Part shown: positions 46,425 through 56,017 of the stretch, one piece after another
Numbering within the stretch: the stretch's first letter is position 1
Layout: each line of letters begins with the position of its first letter
Origin: Pseudarthrobacter equi
GTDB taxonomy: Bacteria > Actinomycetota > Actinomycetes > Actinomycetales > Micrococcaceae
DNA: 64,000 nt
Direction: 5' to 3'
Assembly (NCBI RefSeq): GCF_900105535.1
Contig: NZ_LT629779.1
Location: forward strand, 1,860,001-1,924,000
Notes under the pieces: model-generated
What the model was told of the DNA's origin: nothing
What the model saw: the letters and a program-made list of their open reading frames with translations, nothing else
The model's database searches: none
Translations under genes and position numbers: made by a program

Positions 46425-47651
46425 CTAACCGCCGGCCGGCAGCGCGGGCAACATGGCGGTATCCAGGACGATGCCCGGCACCGGGCCCGGGTCGGCGCCC
46501 CAATGGGCGGTCCGGGTAACAGCGGATTCAAGCAGCGAGAGGGCCCATGCCCGGTCCGTTCCCTCGGTCAAGGCAACCAGGTCGGCGTAAACGGGCAAAG
46601 CAGCTGCCTCGAGCGTGCCCAGACCGGTGGCCGGCGCGCTGAGGAAATCTGCGTCCAGGGCGTATCCCGCCGGTTGCGGCCGGGGCAGCTGGCATGCCAG
46701 CCGGAGGCGGTTTTCAGATTCCTCCGCGGCGGCCCGGTGCTGCCGGAGGAATTCCGACGCCGGCCCGGCATCTTCCGCGGCGAGGCGCGGTATGGCTGCC
46801 TGGTAGCCGTAGGCCGCCTTCTGCTGGGCCTGCAGGACGGCCGCCAGCGCGGCCCCGGCGGTTCCCGCCCAGGGAGTTTTTCCGGCCGCACTCTCCGCGG
46901 ACAGGCTGCCGCCTGCGGGCGGGCCTCCTCCCGGCGTGGAGCCCAGGGGCGCAGTGGTGGTGTCGGGCGCCGGGAACGGACAATCCGCCGGCGATGCAGT
47001 GGGGGCGGAGCCAACCAGCGGGCCGGAACCTGCGGTCGCGTCCGCCTGGTCCGTGGCAGCCCCCGTGACTGCGCCGGGCTCGCCGGCGGCTTCGGCCAGT
47101 TGCCGGGCGGCCAGCAGCTGTGCGGTCCCTGCGCCAGCGAGCAGGCGCGCCATTCCGCCGTCGGCCTCCTGGGCATCCTTGAGCCGCCGGGAACCGCTGG
47201 CGGCCAGGGCCTTGGCCAGCTCCACTTCACTGGGAGCGGCAGCAGGCGCCGGGGACGCTGACGCCGTCGGGTCGGATGTCGCGGCCGGGGCGGGCGGCGC
47301 GGACGGACTGTCCGACGGTGAAGCCGGCGAACCCGCAGGGAGGAAGGCGCGGGCCTGGAGAGTCAGCAACGTCACAACCGCCTGCGTGGGATGCCCAGCA
47401 GCGCTGTCACCTGCCGCCGTGGCGGCAAGGTCCAGCCCTGCGGCCCGAAGTGCGAGGGCGTCTTCCAGAGCGGCGGCACGGGCCAGATCGGTGAACGTCG
47501 GCGGGGCCGGAGCGGGCTGCTCGCCCGGAATGACGGCAAATCCGAGGCTGAGGACCAGCAGGGCTGCCAGTGAAATGACGGCGTACCGGGCGTAGCGCAT
47601 CCGCGGTTTTCTATCCTGGCTGTCGTCTTCCACAACAGACCATGGTGTCAC
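46425..47651 (-). CDS. DUF4439-containing membrane-anchored protein with Pro/Ala/Ser-rich centre
   Basis: This 408-residue protein has a hydrophobic segment near residues 22-40 (VISLAALLVLSLGFAVIPG). A helical stretch and long Ala/Pro/Ser/Thr-rich linkers (SPASPSDSPSAPPAPAATS) follow. A C-terminal ferritin-like DUF4439 domain holds AAYGYQAAIPRLAAEDAGPA and a His-rich pair FLRQHRAAAEESENRL. The GTG at 47651 is the earliest start, and an internal ATG at 47600 is possible. The protein is exported or membrane-anchored; function unknown. DUF4439 proteins sit beside the rimP-nusA block in other actinobacteria. It is divergent from rimP. Confidence 0.82.
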   Translation of the reverse strand: MTPWSVVEDDSQDRKPRMRYARYAVISLAALLVLSLGFAVIPGEQPAPAPPTFTDLARAAALEDALALRAAGLDLAATAAGDSAAGHPTQAVVTLLTLQARAFLPAGSPASPSDSPSAPPAPAATSDPTASASPAPAAAPSEVELAKALAASGSRRLKDAQEADGGMARLLAGAGTAQLLAARQLAEAAGEPGAVTGAATDQADATAGSGPLVGSAPTASPADCPFPAPDTTTAPLGSTPGGGPPAGGSLSAESAAGKTPWAGTAGAALAAVLQAQQKAAYGYQAAIPRLAAEDAGPASEFLRQHRAAAEESENRLRLACQLPRPQPAGYALDADFLSAPATGLGTLEAAALPVYADLVALTEGTDRAWALSLLESAVTRTAHWGADPGPVPGIVLDTAMLPALPAGG

Positions 47652-47740
47652 GGCGGAGGGGGATCCCGGTGCACCACTGGACCGGTAAAATGGCTACGCT
47701 AGTACACACCACATCATCTATAAGGGAGGCGGCCGGCATC

Positions 47741-48358
47741 GTGAGCAATGCAGAAGCCCAGGCTTCATCAGACCACACCGCACCGGGGAAGGCTGATTCC
47801 GCCCCGGCCCACAACCCGGAAGCCGACCGGCTCCGGGCCCTCCTTGAACCGTCCGTCCTGGCCAACCGGCTGTACCTCGAGGACATCGCCATCAACGTTG
47901 CCGGCTCCAACCGGGTGCTCCACGTCGTGGTGGACCTGCCGCAGGAAGAAACCGGCGGCGTCAGCCTCGATGTCATCGCTGACATCTCGAAGGTGCTCTC
48001 GGATGTCCTGGATAACGATCCCGGTGCCGACACCCGCCCGTACGACCTCGAAGTTTCGTCGCCCGGCGTCGGACGTCCCCTGACGGAACCGCGCCACTGG
48101 CACCGCGCCAAGGGCCGGATTGCCAGCGTCAAGGTCATCCAGGGTGAGAACATCACCGGACGCATCCAGTCGGTGGATGACGGGGGAGTCACCCTCGTGC
48201 CCGAAATCGCCGTCAAGAAGGGCATGAAGCCCAAGCAGGGCGATCCCGTAAAACTTCCTTTCGACAGGATCCGCAACGGAAAAGTCGAGATCGAATTCAG
48301 CCACCTTTCGGAAGATGGCCTGGAACCAGAACACAATGGACCTTCCGAGGAGGCCTGA
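47741..48358 (+). CDS. rimP: Ribosome maturation factor RimP
   Basis: RimP aids late assembly of the 30S subunit. The 205-residue protein has two domains. The N-terminal one has [20 protein letters not shown], then [20 protein letters not shown] and [20 protein letters not shown]. The C-terminal SH3-like domain has [20 protein letters not shown]. An unstructured acidic tail closes it. GGGAGG lies upstream of the GTG. TGATG links it to nusA. It heads the rimP-nusA-ylxR-infB unit. Confidence 0.95.
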   Translation: MSNAEAQASSDHTAPGKADSAPAHNPEADRLRALLEPSVLANRLYLEDIAINVAGSNRVLHVVVDLPQEETGGVSLDVIADISKVLSDVLDNDPGADTRPYDLEVSSPGVGRPLTEPRHWHRAKGRIASVKVIQGENITGRIQSVDDGGVTLVPEIAVKKGMKPKQGDPVKLPFDRIRNGKVEIEFSHLSEDGLEPEHNGPSEEA

Positions 48359-49338
48359 TGGATATTGACATGAGCGCACTGAGACTTTTGGAGCGTGAGC
48401 GTGAAATTCCGCTGGACCTCCTGATTCCCACCATCGAGCAGGCGCTGCTGGTGGCCTATCACAAGTCGCCCGGCGCCTTCGAAAAAGCCCGCGCTGAGCT
48501 TGACCGCAAGAGCGGCCACGTCACCATCTGGGCTGTTGAGATTGACGACGACGGCGCCCCGATCGGCGAATTCGAAGACACCCCGGCGGGCTTCGGCCGC
48601 ATCGCTGCCAGCACCGCCCGCCAGATCATCCTGCAGCGCCTGCGCGACGTTGAGGATGACAACGTGCTGGGCGAGTTCAAGGGCCGCGAAGGCGAGCTGG
48701 TGTCCGGCACCATCCAGCAGGGCAACAACCCGCACATGATCCAGGTGAACCTCGGTTCTCTGGAAGCGCTGCTGCCGCCGCCCGAGCAGGTGCCGGGGGA
48801 GAAGTACGTTCACGGCAACAGGCTCCGTGCCCTCGTCATCGACGTCCACCGCGGCACCAAGGGTCCCTCCGTCACGCTGTCCCGCTCCCACCCGGGCCTC
48901 GTCCGCAAGCTGTTCGAACTGGAGGTCCCGGAAATCGCGGACCACTCAGTGGAGATCGTGGCGCTGGCCCGCGAAGCAGGGCACCGGACCAAGATCGCCG
49001 TAAAGGCCAACGCATCCGGCATCAACGCCAAGGGCGCCTGCATCGGTGAGATGGGTTCCCGCGTCCGCGCCGTCATGACGGAGCTCAACGACGAAAAGAT
49101 CGACATCGTGGACTTCAGCGAGAACCCGGCGACGTTCATCGCCAGCGCCCTCTCGCCGTCGCGCGTGAATTCCGTCACCATCACCGATGAAGCCACCCGC
49201 TCCGCGCGGGTGGTGGTCCCCGACTACCAGCTGTCCCTGGCGATCGGCAAGGAAGGCCAAAACGCCCGCCTCGCCGCCAAGCTGACCGGTTGGCGTATCG
49301 ACATCGTTTCCGACGCCGCTGCGCCGAAGGAAAACTGA
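48358..49338 (+). CDS. nusA: Transcription termination/antitermination protein NusA
   Basis: NusA binds RNA polymerase and nascent RNA, favouring pausing, termination, or antitermination in rRNA operons. The 326-residue protein has the N-terminal polymerase-binding domain and an S1 domain ([20 protein letters not shown]). Two KH domains follow ([60 protein letters not shown]). The C-terminal acidic repeats of E. coli NusA are absent, as expected for this phylum. It is coupled to rimP by overlapping TGATG. Confidence 0.97.
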   Translation: MDIDMSALRLLEREREIPLDLLIPTIEQALLVAYHKSPGAFEKARAELDRKSGHVTIWAVEIDDDGAPIGEFEDTPAGFGRIAASTARQIILQRLRDVEDDNVLGEFKGREGELVSGTIQQGNNPHMIQVNLGSLEALLPPPEQVPGEKYVHGNRLRALVIDVHRGTKGPSVTLSRSHPGLVRKLFELEVPEIADHSVEIVALAREAGHRTKIAVKANASGINAKGACIGEMGSRVRAVMTELNDEKIDIVDFSENPATFIASALSPSRVNSVTITDEATRSARVVVPDYQLSLAIGKEGQNARLAAKLTGWRIDIVSDAAAPKEN

Positions 49339-49367
49339 AGCACTTTCAGCGCCCCGTCCCAGGTGGT

Positions 49368-49384
49368 CTGCCACACCGTGGCAG
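49368..49384 (+). other. Short hairpin between nusA and ylxR
   Basis: CTGCCAC (49368-49374) pairs with GTGGCAG (49378-49384) around ACC, 30 bases after the nusA stop. No T-run follows. It is probably an RNA-processing or stability element; TAGAAT at 49418-49423 could be a -10 for a ylxR-infB transcript, without a clear -35. Confidence 0.4.
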
Positions 49385-49512
49385 GCCACGGGTTCGGGTA
49401 GAACGGCCCGAAGGGGCTAGAATAGATAGGTCCGCGCCTAACGGCCGGCAGTAGTGCGCCTTCGCGTGCCCGTTCCGCAACAGCGGCACAGGACCTGCGG
49501 GGGCCGGCAGAT

Positions 49513-49875
49513 ATGAACGTCAGGACGATCACCGTGGCAGCAACACCTACCAGCGGAAATCGGCCGGAACGTACCTGCATCGGCTGCCGGAAGAAAGGTC
49601 CGCAGACTGAGTTACTCCGGCTCGTCGCCGGGGACAGCGGTTCGTCCGCTGTCCTGGTGGATGAACGACGCCGGATGGCTGGCCGGGGTGCATGGCTGCA
49701 TCCCAGCGAATCGTGCCTTGCCCTGGCGCTCAAACGGCGGGCATTCGGGCGGGCCCTGCGGGGCGCGACCGAAACCGCCGACGTCGAACGCCGGATCAAG
49801 CCAGGCCCGACCGCCGCAGGCGCCCCGGTGGCTGCAGCACCAACCGTCCAACCTGAAAGCGGGTCAGAAGTCTGA
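49513..49875 (+). CDS. ylxR: YlxR-family protein (RNase P modulator RnpM, DUF448)
   Basis: This 120-residue protein has the conserved RTCIGCRKKGPQTELLRLVA motif and the basic GRGAWLHPSESCLALALKRR. The fold is a small RNA-binding domain. YlxR/RnpM modulates RNase P activity in Bacillus subtilis and is encoded with nusA and infB in most Gram-positive bacteria. A Pro/Ala-rich tail ends it. The ATG is preceded by a weak GGGG at a fair distance; a GTG 21 bases in is an alternative. Confidence 0.93.
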   Translation: MNVRTITVAATPTSGNRPERTCIGCRKKGPQTELLRLVAGDSGSSAVLVDERRRMAGRGAWLHPSESCLALALKRRAFGRALRGATETADVERRIKPGPTAAGAPVAAAPTVQPESGSEV

Positions 49876-50027
49876 TGGAAACCCGATGAGTTCCCAGCGA
49901 TGAGTGCGTAACGATGACAACTTTGTTGCGCTCTGCAATGGGCCCTTCCGCACCATCCGCGGCCAGGGCCCGCAGTAAGAAGTAGACGGTTCGTACCTGG
50001 CTCGGTGCGGACCGAGACAGGAGAAAT

Positions 50028-52901
50028 GTGGCCAAGGTCCGCGTACATGAGCTCGCCAAAGAGCTCGGTATCACTTCCAAAGATGCAGTAACAAAACTGC
50101 AGGAACTGGGCGAATTCGTTCGCTCCGCCTCTTCCACCATTGAGGCCCCCGTCGTACGGAAGCTGCGTAACGCCTTCCCCGACGCCGCCAACAAGGCTGC
50201 GGCACCTGCCGCCCCCAAGGCACCCGCCCCCGCGGCAGAATCACGCCCGGCAGCTCCGGCTCCCGGCCCCGCCGCGCCCAAGGCTCCGGCCCCCAAGGTC
50301 GAGGCACCAGCCCCCGCTGCTCCGGCAGCTCCGGCAGCTTCCGCTCCGGCGGCACCCCAGGCGTCGGCTGCGGCACCCGCGGCGCCGTCCACGGGCGCCA
50401 AGCCCGGCGCGCGTCCCGGCCCCAAGGCTGAGACCCCCGCCCCGGCACCCCGCCAGGGCGGCTCCTCACAGGGTTCCTCGGCACCCCGTCCCGGCGGCCC
50501 CCGTCCGGGCAACAACCCGTTCGCCACCTCGCAGGGCATGCCCCGCGGCCGTGGCGGCGACGGCGACCGTGCACCCCGCCCGGGCAACAACCCCTTCGCA
50601 ACTTCCCAGGGCATGCCCCGTCCCGGCCGCAACGACGGAGAACGCCCCGGCGGTCCCCGTCCGGCGGCAGGCGCCGGTGGCCCCCGCCCCGGTGGTCCGC
50701 GTCCCGCTGCCGGTGCAGGTGGGCCCCGTCCCGCAGCAGGTGCCGGTGGCCCCCGCCCCGGCGCACCGCGTCCCGGTGGTCCCCGTCCCACTCCGGGCAT
50801 GATGCCCAACCGCACTGAGCGTCCCGCACCCGCCGGTGCAGGACGTCCGGGCGCCGGCGGACGCGGTCCGGGACGCCCCGGCGCACCCGGCACCGGTGGT
50901 CCCGGTGGCGGCGGCGGTGCTCCCGCCGGCGGTGGCTTTGGCAAGGGCGGCCGCGGTCGCGGCGGTACCCAGGGTGCCTTCGGTAAGGGCGGCGCAGGCC
51001 GCGGCAAGCAGCGCAAGTCGAAGCGCGCAAAGCGCCAGGAACTTGAGCAGATGAGCGCACCGTCGCTGGGTGGCGTGAGCGTACCCCGCGGCGATGGCAC
51101 CACTGTGATCCGCCTGCGCCGTGGCTCGTCCATCACGGACTTCGCCGACAAGATCGAGGCGAACCCCGCCGCACTGGTGACCGTGCTGTTCCACCTCGGT
51201 GAAATGGCCACTGCCACCCAGTCGCTGGACGAAGACACCTTCGCGCTGCTCGGCGAAGAACTGGGCTACAAGCTCCAGGTCGTTTCCCCCGAGGACGAAG
51301 AGCGCGAACTGCTCTCCACGTTCGATATCGACGTCGAGGCCGAGCTTGAGGCCGAAGGCGACGAAGAACTCGAACCGCGTGCCCCCGTGGTTACGGTCAT
51401 GGGCCACGTTGACCACGGTAAGACGCGGCTCCTGGACGCCATCCGCAACTCGGATGTCGTGGCCGGCGAACACGGTGGCATCACCCAGCACATCGGTGCC
51501 TACCAGATCAGCCACGAACACGAAGGCGTCGAGCGCGACATCACCTTCATCGACACCCCGGGCCACGAGGCGTTCACCGCCATGCGTGCCCGTGGTGCGA
51601 AGGTCACCGACATCGCCATCCTCGTGGTGGCAGCCGATGACGGTGTCATGCCGCAGACCGTTGAAGCACTCAACCACGCCCAGGCGGCCAACGTGCCGAT
51701 CGTCGTGGCAGTGAACAAGATCGACAAGGAAGGCGCCAATCCTGACAAGGTCAAGGGCCAGCTGACCGAGTACGGCCTGGTTCCCGAAGAATACGGTGGC
51801 GACACCATGTTCGTTGAGGTCTCTGCCCGCCAGAACCTCAACATCAACGAACTGATCGACGCTGTGCTGCTGACCGCAGACGCCGCACTGGACCTCCGGG
51901 CCAACCCGGACAAGGCCGCCCGCGGTATCGCGATCGAAGCCAACCTGGACAAGGGCCGCGGCGCGGTTGCCACCGTCCTGGTGCAGTCCGGAACGCTGGC
52001 AGTCGGCGACACGATCGTGGCAGGCACGGCCCACGGCCGCGTCCGCGCCATGTTCGACGAAGACGGCGAAGCACTCGACGTGGCACTGCCGTCCCGCCCC
52101 GTCCAGGTCCTCGGCCTGTCGAACGTGCCGCGCGCCGGTGACACCTTCCTGGTGACCTCCGACGAGCGGACCGCCCGCCAGATCGCCGAAAAGCGTGAAG
52201 CAGCTGACCGCAACGCCCAGCTCGCCAAGCGCCGCAAGCGCATCAGCCTCGAAGACTTCGACCAGGCAGTGGCCGACGGCAAGATCGACACCCTCAACCT
52301 CATCCTCAAGGGTGACGTGTCCGGTGCCGTGGAAGCCCTCGAAGACGCCCTGCTCAAGATCGACGTCGGCGAAGGCGTGCAGCTGCGCGTCATCCACCGC
52401 GGTGTGGGTGCCATCACGCAGAACGACGTCAACCTGGCAACAGTGGACAGCGCCGTCATCATCGGCTTCAACGTCAAGCCCGCCGAGCGGGTTGCCGACC
52501 TGGCAGACCGCGAAGGCGTCGACATGCGCTTCTACTCCGTCATCTACGCAGCAATCGATGACATCGAAGCAGCGCTCAAGGGCATGCTCAAGCCGGAATA
52601 CGAAGAATTCCAGCTTGGCACCGCCGAGGTCCGCGAAGTGTTCCGCTCCTCCAAGTTCGGAAACATCGCCGGCTCGATCGTCCGCTCCGGCATCATCCGC
52701 CGCAACACCAAGGCACGGATCAGCCGCGACGGCAAGATCATCGGCGACAACCTCACCATCGAGACGCTCAAGCGCTTCAAGGACGACGCCACCGAGGTCC
52801 GCACGGACTTCGAATGTGGTATCGGTCTTGGCTCGTACAACGACATCACCGAAGGTGACATCATCGAGACCTTCGAGATGCGCGAGAAGCCGCGCGTCTA
52901 A
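50028..52901 (+). CDS. infB: Translation initiation factor IF-2
   Basis: IF-2 places initiator fMet-tRNA on the 30S subunit and promotes subunit joining with GTP. The 957-residue protein has an N-terminal IF2_N helix ([20 protein letters not shown]). A long Pro/Ala/Gly/Arg-rich region spans about residues 57-335 with repeats such as [15 protein letters not shown] second IF2_N-like segment precedes the GTPase domain with G1 GHVDHGKT (residues 459-466), DTPGHE and NKID. The C-terminal barrel domains end with [17 protein letters not shown]. The GTG is preceded by AGGAGAAAT. The gene ends at the nested inverted repeat before rbfA. Confidence 0.97.
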   Translation: MAKVRVHELAKELGITSKDAVTKLQELGEFVRSASSTIEAPVVRKLRNAFPDAANKAAAPAAPKAPAPAAESRPAAPAPGPAAPKAPAPKVEAPAPAAPAAPAASAPAAPQASAAAPAAPSTGAKPGARPGPKAETPAPAPRQGGSSQGSSAPRPGGPRPGNNPFATSQGMPRGRGGDGDRAPRPGNNPFATSQGMPRPGRNDGERPGGPRPAAGAGGPRPGGPRPAAGAGGPRPAAGAGGPRPGAPRPGGPRPTPGMMPNRTERPAPAGAGRPGAGGRGPGRPGAPGTGGPGGGGGAPAGGGFGKGGRGRGGTQGAFGKGGAGRGKQRKSKRAKRQELEQMSAPSLGGVSVPRGDGTTVIRLRRGSSITDFADKIEANPAALVTVLFHLGEMATATQSLDEDTFALLGEELGYKLQVVSPEDEERELLSTFDIDVEAELEAEGDEELEPRAPVVTVMGHVDHGKTRLLDAIRNSDVVAGEHGGITQHIGAYQISHEHEGVERDITFIDTPGHEAFTAMRARGAKVTDIAILVVAADDGVMPQTVEALNHAQAANVPIVVAVNKIDKEGANPDKVKGQLTEYGLVPEEYGGDTMFVEVSARQNLNINELIDAVLLTADAALDLRANPDKAARGIAIEANLDKGRGAVATVLVQSGTLAVGDTIVAGTAHGRVRAMFDEDGEALDVALPSRPVQVLGLSNVPRAGDTFLVTSDERTARQIAEKREAADRNAQLAKRRKRISLEDFDQAVADGKIDTLNLILKGDVSGAVEALEDALLKIDVGEGVQLRVIHRGVGAITQNDVNLATVDSAVIIGFNVKPAERVADLADREGVDMRFYSVIYAAIDDIEAALKGMLKPEYEEFQLGTAEVREVFRSSKFGNIAGSIVRSGIIRRNTKARISRDGKIIGDNLTIETLKRFKDDATEVRTDFECGIGLGSYNDITEGDIIETFEMREKPRV

Positions 52902-52930
52902 GGTTGCTTTGATGGGACGGGGCAGCCTCC

Positions 52931-53037
52931 GAGTTTTGGCGGCGCCCCGCCCCTACGCTGGGCGGCAAAGGATCTTGCGATCCTTTGCCGCCCAGCTCCG
53001 GTAGGCCCGATGCCACTCCCGGGCGCCCCCAAAACTC
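52931..53037. repeat. Nested long inverted repeat between infB and rbfA
   Basis: An inner perfect 18-bp stem (52957-52974 with 52979-52996, loop TTGC) lies inside outer arms of 17 bases (52931-52947 with 53021-53037) that match at 16 positions. The inner arm starts GCTGGGCGGC and the outer arm starts GAGTTTTGG. Total span is 107 bases with no T-run at either end. The protein read across the plus strand, AGRQRILRSFAAQLR, is a phrase I have the impression of seeing at the ends of hypothetical proteins in related genomes. That would fit a dispersed palindromic element. Confidence 0.7.
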
Positions 53038-53141
53038 TCCGGCATCGTCGTTGGCCGCCGTAGGTGCGTGGCACATAACTGAAACGCTCGACGCCGGCCT
53101 ACTGCCGCCGTCGTACGTCCCAAATTTTTCAGGAGGTTGTA

Positions 53142-53669
53142 ATGGCTGATCCGGCACGTGCTGCCAAGTTGGCGCAGCGGATTAAGGTTGTTGTTGCTGA
53201 GGCTCTTGGCCGCAGGGTCAAGGATCCGCGGCTTGAGGGCGTCACCGTGACCGATGCCCGCGTGACGAACGACCTGCAGCACGCCACGGTGTACTACACG
53301 GTCTTCGGTGACGAGACCGCCCAGGCCGACGCTGCCAAGGGGCTGGAGAAGGCCAAGGGCGTTCTGCGCCAGGAAGTCGGCCGCAACATCACCGTCCGGC
53401 TGACGCCGACCCTGGAGTTTGTCGCCGACCAGATCCCCGTGGTGGCTTCCAACCTGGAGGAACTGCTGCGGGAAGCCAAGAAGCGCGACGCCGAGGTGGC
53501 CGCGCTGGCTGCCACCGCCAAGCACGCAGGCGAAGCTGATCCCTACAAGAGCGATGCTCCCGAGGATGTTGACATCGACGAAGACGACTTCGACGAAGAG
53601 GAACTTGACCTCGCCGGCGACGACGACATCGATGAAGACGCCAACAAGGACGCGGACAGCACCAAGTAA
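53142..53669 (+). CDS. rbfA: Ribosome-binding factor A
   Basis: RbfA binds the 30S subunit during maturation of 16S rRNA, notably under cold or slow-assembly conditions. The 175-residue protein has the KH-like core (DPARAAKLAQRIKVVVAEAL; GRRVKDPRLEGVTVTDARVT; LRQEVGRNITVRLTPTLEFV). The last 45 residues are strongly acidic (VDIDEDDFDEEELDLAGDDD), longer than in E. coli but usual for actinobacteria. AGGAGG precedes the ATG. A hairpin terminator follows. Confidence 0.96.
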   Translation: MADPARAAKLAQRIKVVVAEALGRRVKDPRLEGVTVTDARVTNDLQHATVYYTVFGDETAQADAAKGLEKAKGVLRQEVGRNITVRLTPTLEFVADQIPVVASNLEELLREAKKRDAEVAALAATAKHAGEADPYKSDAPEDVDIDEDDFDEEELDLAGDDDIDEDANKDADSTK

Positions 53670-53681
53670 GGCGTGACCGCA

Positions 53682-53726
53682 GCAGCAGGCCCGTACTGAC
53701 AACCAGCGTCAGTCCGGGCCTGCTGC
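53682..53726 (+). terminator. Terminator hairpin after rbfA
   Basis: GCAGCAGGCCCG-ACTGAC (53682-53700) pairs with GTCAGT-CGGGCCTGCTGC (53708-53726), 18 pairs with one mismatch and a seven-base loop. Only CTTT follows, so the U-tract is weak. It lies between rbfA and the convergent gene ending at 53751. Confidence 0.6.
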
Positions 53727-53750
53727 GCTTTCAGGAACCCTGATGCCTGC

Positions 53751-54911
53751 TTAGCGGATGCTGGCCTTGATGAGCTTCCCGGTCGCCGGCGGGGGACCGG
53801 CAGGGGGTTCAGGTCCCAGCATTGCCGGCAGCACGTCCGTGGTGGCGTACAGGGTCCGCCCCTGGATCTCAACATCGGCCGGCTGGTTGACCGTGAGGAA
53901 CTCCGAACGCTCGCCCTTCCAACCGCTGAACTTCAGGATCTTCCCGCCGAACAGCGAAGCCACATAGACGTCACCGTTGTCCGCAATGGCCAAGCCGGTG
54001 GGGCTGAGGATTTCGTCCGCCCACACCTTCGCCCTGCCGTTCCACGGGTTGATCCGGAAGATCGCACCGCGGTCCCCAAGGGCCGGGCTTTCCGGACCGC
54101 CGGGCAGCGACGTCACGTACAGCCAGCCATCCTGGCCAATCTCCACATCGGTGGGAACCGGCTCGAAGGCGTACTCGTGTCCCGCGACGCAGGCCGGCAC
54201 GCCGAGTCCGCCCTCCGCCTCCGGACGGGCAGCTGTTTCAGGAATGACCGCCGGCCGCGGCGGCAGGACGGCCAGGGTGGAAATCTCGCCCGACCGCAGG
54301 TTGACGGTGAGGATGGCGTTCATCCCGGCGTCAGCCACGTAGGCGGTATTGCCCTGGACAGCCAGCGCGTAGGGATGCGAATCGACCGTACCCGTATAGC
54401 GGGCAGGAGCCGGGGACTCCTTGGGCCACTGCTGCAGGCACGCGTCACTGACATCGTCGCCGAAGCCGTACTCCTGGTCGCCGTCGGGGTTGTTTTCCCG
54501 CTCGTAGTCGGCGAAGTTTGCGATGGTCCTGACATCCCCGTTCGGGCTGATGGCCTTCAGGTAGCCCTCAAGGTTCTCCGGCGTGCCCAGCCCGGCACCT
54601 GTGCTTTCCAGGAAGAACGTTGTGGCCCCGCGGGTGTCCACCCCTGCTACGTCCCACCCGGGCTTGGGACTGGTGTAGACATCTTCGACGGTGCCGTCCC
54701 GGTTGACGCGGCTCAGCTTGCCGGCAAAGTCCTGGCTCACGTAGACGGATTTCGCTGTCCCGAGGGCCAGGTGCAACGGCGTGGCAAGGCCGGTGGCAAC
54801 TTCTTCCGATTTAGCGTCGTCATGGCCCTTATCCGACGCTGTCGACGGGCTGGCTGGGGCAAAAGCCACCACAGCCGCCACCAAACCAATAATGGTGATC
54901 TTTTTCTTCAT
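53751..54911 (-). CDS. Secreted ScyD/ScyE-like beta-propeller protein
   Basis: This 386-residue protein has a Sec signal peptide (KKKITIIGLVAAVVAFAPAS). Repeated NHL/beta-propeller-type blades follow: HLALGTAKSVYVSQDFAGKL, then HPYALAVQGNTAYVADAGMN and DVEIGQDGWLYVTSLPGGPE. TGLAIADNGDVYVASLFGGK is also present. Proteins of this ScyD/ScyE type are encoded in scytonemin clusters of cyanobacteria, but actinobacterial members are solitary and of unknown function. A role outside the membrane, possibly ligand or matrix binding, is likely. GGAG precedes the ATG. No partner genes are evident nearby. Confidence 0.86.
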   Translation of the reverse strand: MKKKITIIGLVAAVVAFAPASPSTASDKGHDDAKSEEVATGLATPLHLALGTAKSVYVSQDFAGKLSRVNRDGTVEDVYTSPKPGWDVAGVDTRGATTFFLESTGAGLGTPENLEGYLKAISPNGDVRTIANFADYERENNPDGDQEYGFGDDVSDACLQQWPKESPAPARYTGTVDSHPYALAVQGNTAYVADAGMNAILTVNLRSGEISTLAVLPPRPAVIPETAARPEAEGGLGVPACVAGHEYAFEPVPTDVEIGQDGWLYVTSLPGGPESPALGDRGAIFRINPWNGRAKVWADEILSPTGLAIADNGDVYVASLFGGKILKFSGWKGERSEFLTVNQPADVEIQGRTLYATTDVLPAMLGPEPPAGPPPATGKLIKASIR

Positions 54912-55092
54912 TGTGGGTACTCCGGGTGCGTGCCCTTAGCGGGCCGGATAGGAAGCCTCCCAAGAGGCAAAAAATGCAGACCCCCGCGGGCAAGGATATG
55001 CCTGCAGCGCCAGGATGTCATCGGTACTTTCCCCCTAAAACCGACCCCATCTGCGTCCCCCCAACAGCCGGCCACATGGCTAGGATCTAGCT

Positions 55093-55578
55093 ATGACCAC
55101 GGCGCCTGAGCAGAACAGCCCTTCCCGCTACCTTCAGCAGGCCGTGGGCCTGGCAACGGAAAACGTGGACCGCGGCGGCGGCCCCTTCGGCGCAGTGGTG
55201 GTGACCGCGGGCGGGCAGGTCTTCGAAGGCGTCAACCGGGTCACCCGCGACAACGACCCCACCGCCCACGCCGAAGTAGTGGCCATCCGTGCCGCAGCTG
55301 CCGGAACGGCGAACTTCAACCTGCAGGGCGCGGTCCTCTACGCGAGCTGCGAGCCGTGCCCGCTGTGCCTCGCGTCCGCCCTCTGGGCCCGGATCGACCG
55401 CGTCTTCTTCGCAGCAGACCGCCACGGCGCGGCCGCGGCCGGCTTCGACGACGCCCTGTTCTACGAGTACTTCGACGGGTCCCGCACGGACCTCATGCCT
55501 GTCACCCGTGGTGACCTCCCGGCGTCGGATGCCCCCTTCAAGGCGTGGGGCGCCAACAAGGAACGGACGGAGTACTGA
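55093..55578 (+). CDS. Nucleoside/guanine deaminase-like cytidine deaminase family protein
   Basis: This 161-residue protein has the zinc-deaminase motifs HAE (TAHAEVVAIRAAAAG) and PCxxC (SCEPCPLCLASALWARI). The order GGGPFGAVVV then HAE then PCxxC, together with the C-terminal KAWGANKERTEY, is close to bacterial guanine deaminases of the GuaD type. It would convert guanine to xanthine, or act on a related base. The -10-like TAGGAT (55081-55086) ends six bases before the ATG, so the transcript is probably leaderless. Its stop is one base before the thioredoxin start. Confidence 0.85.
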   Translation: MTTAPEQNSPSRYLQQAVGLATENVDRGGGPFGAVVVTAGGQVFEGVNRVTRDNDPTAHAEVVAIRAAAAGTANFNLQGAVLYASCEPCPLCLASALWARIDRVFFAADRHGAAAAGFDDALFYEYFDGSRTDLMPVTRGDLPASDAPFKAWGANKERTEY

Positions 55579-55579
55579 C

Positions 55580-56017
55580 GTGGAAACCACACTCATGGCC
55601 TGTCCCGCATGCGGCAAGACCAACCGGATTCCGGCGCAGGCTGCCGGCAGGCCCCGCTGCGGCAGCTGCAAGGCCGGTCTGCCCTGGATCGTGGACGCGG
55701 GCGATGCCGATTTCGGCAGTGTCGCCGAAGCGTCACCGGTGCCCGTACTCGTGGACTTCTGGGCCGAATGGTGCGGCCCGTGCCGCATGGTCAGCCCTGC
55801 CCTGGACAAGCTCGCACGGGAACGGCCGGGCGCGATCAAGCTCGTGAAGGTGGACGTGGACAAGTCGCCGGCGCTGTCGCGCAGGTTCGACGTGCAGGCC
55901 ATCCCCACGCTGATGGTCCTGGTGGACGGCAACGTTGCTGCGCGCCAGGCGGGGGCCGCTCCCGCCGATGCGCTGCGGTCCTGGCTGGACAAGGCCCTTT
56001 CCGGAGCGGGCCGCTAG
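55580..56017 (+). CDS. Thioredoxin with N-terminal zinc ribbon (TrxC-like)
   Basis: This 145-residue redox protein has an N-terminal zinc-ribbon (CPAC at 8-11, CGSC at 27-30) and the active site WCGPC (C65, C68) in FWAEWCGPCRMVSPALDKLA. It reduces disulfides, with the thiols regenerated by thioredoxin reductase, and the zinc ribbon is typical of E. coli TrxC. GGAG lies upstream of the GTG. Its stop overlaps the convergent aminotransferase stop by two bases. Confidence 0.94.
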   Translation: METTLMACPACGKTNRIPAQAAGRPRCGSCKAGLPWIVDAGDADFGSVAEASPVPVLVDFWAEWCGPCRMVSPALDKLARERPGAIKLVKVDVDKSPALSRRFDVQAIPTLMVLVDGNVAARQAGAAPADALRSWLDKALSGAGR

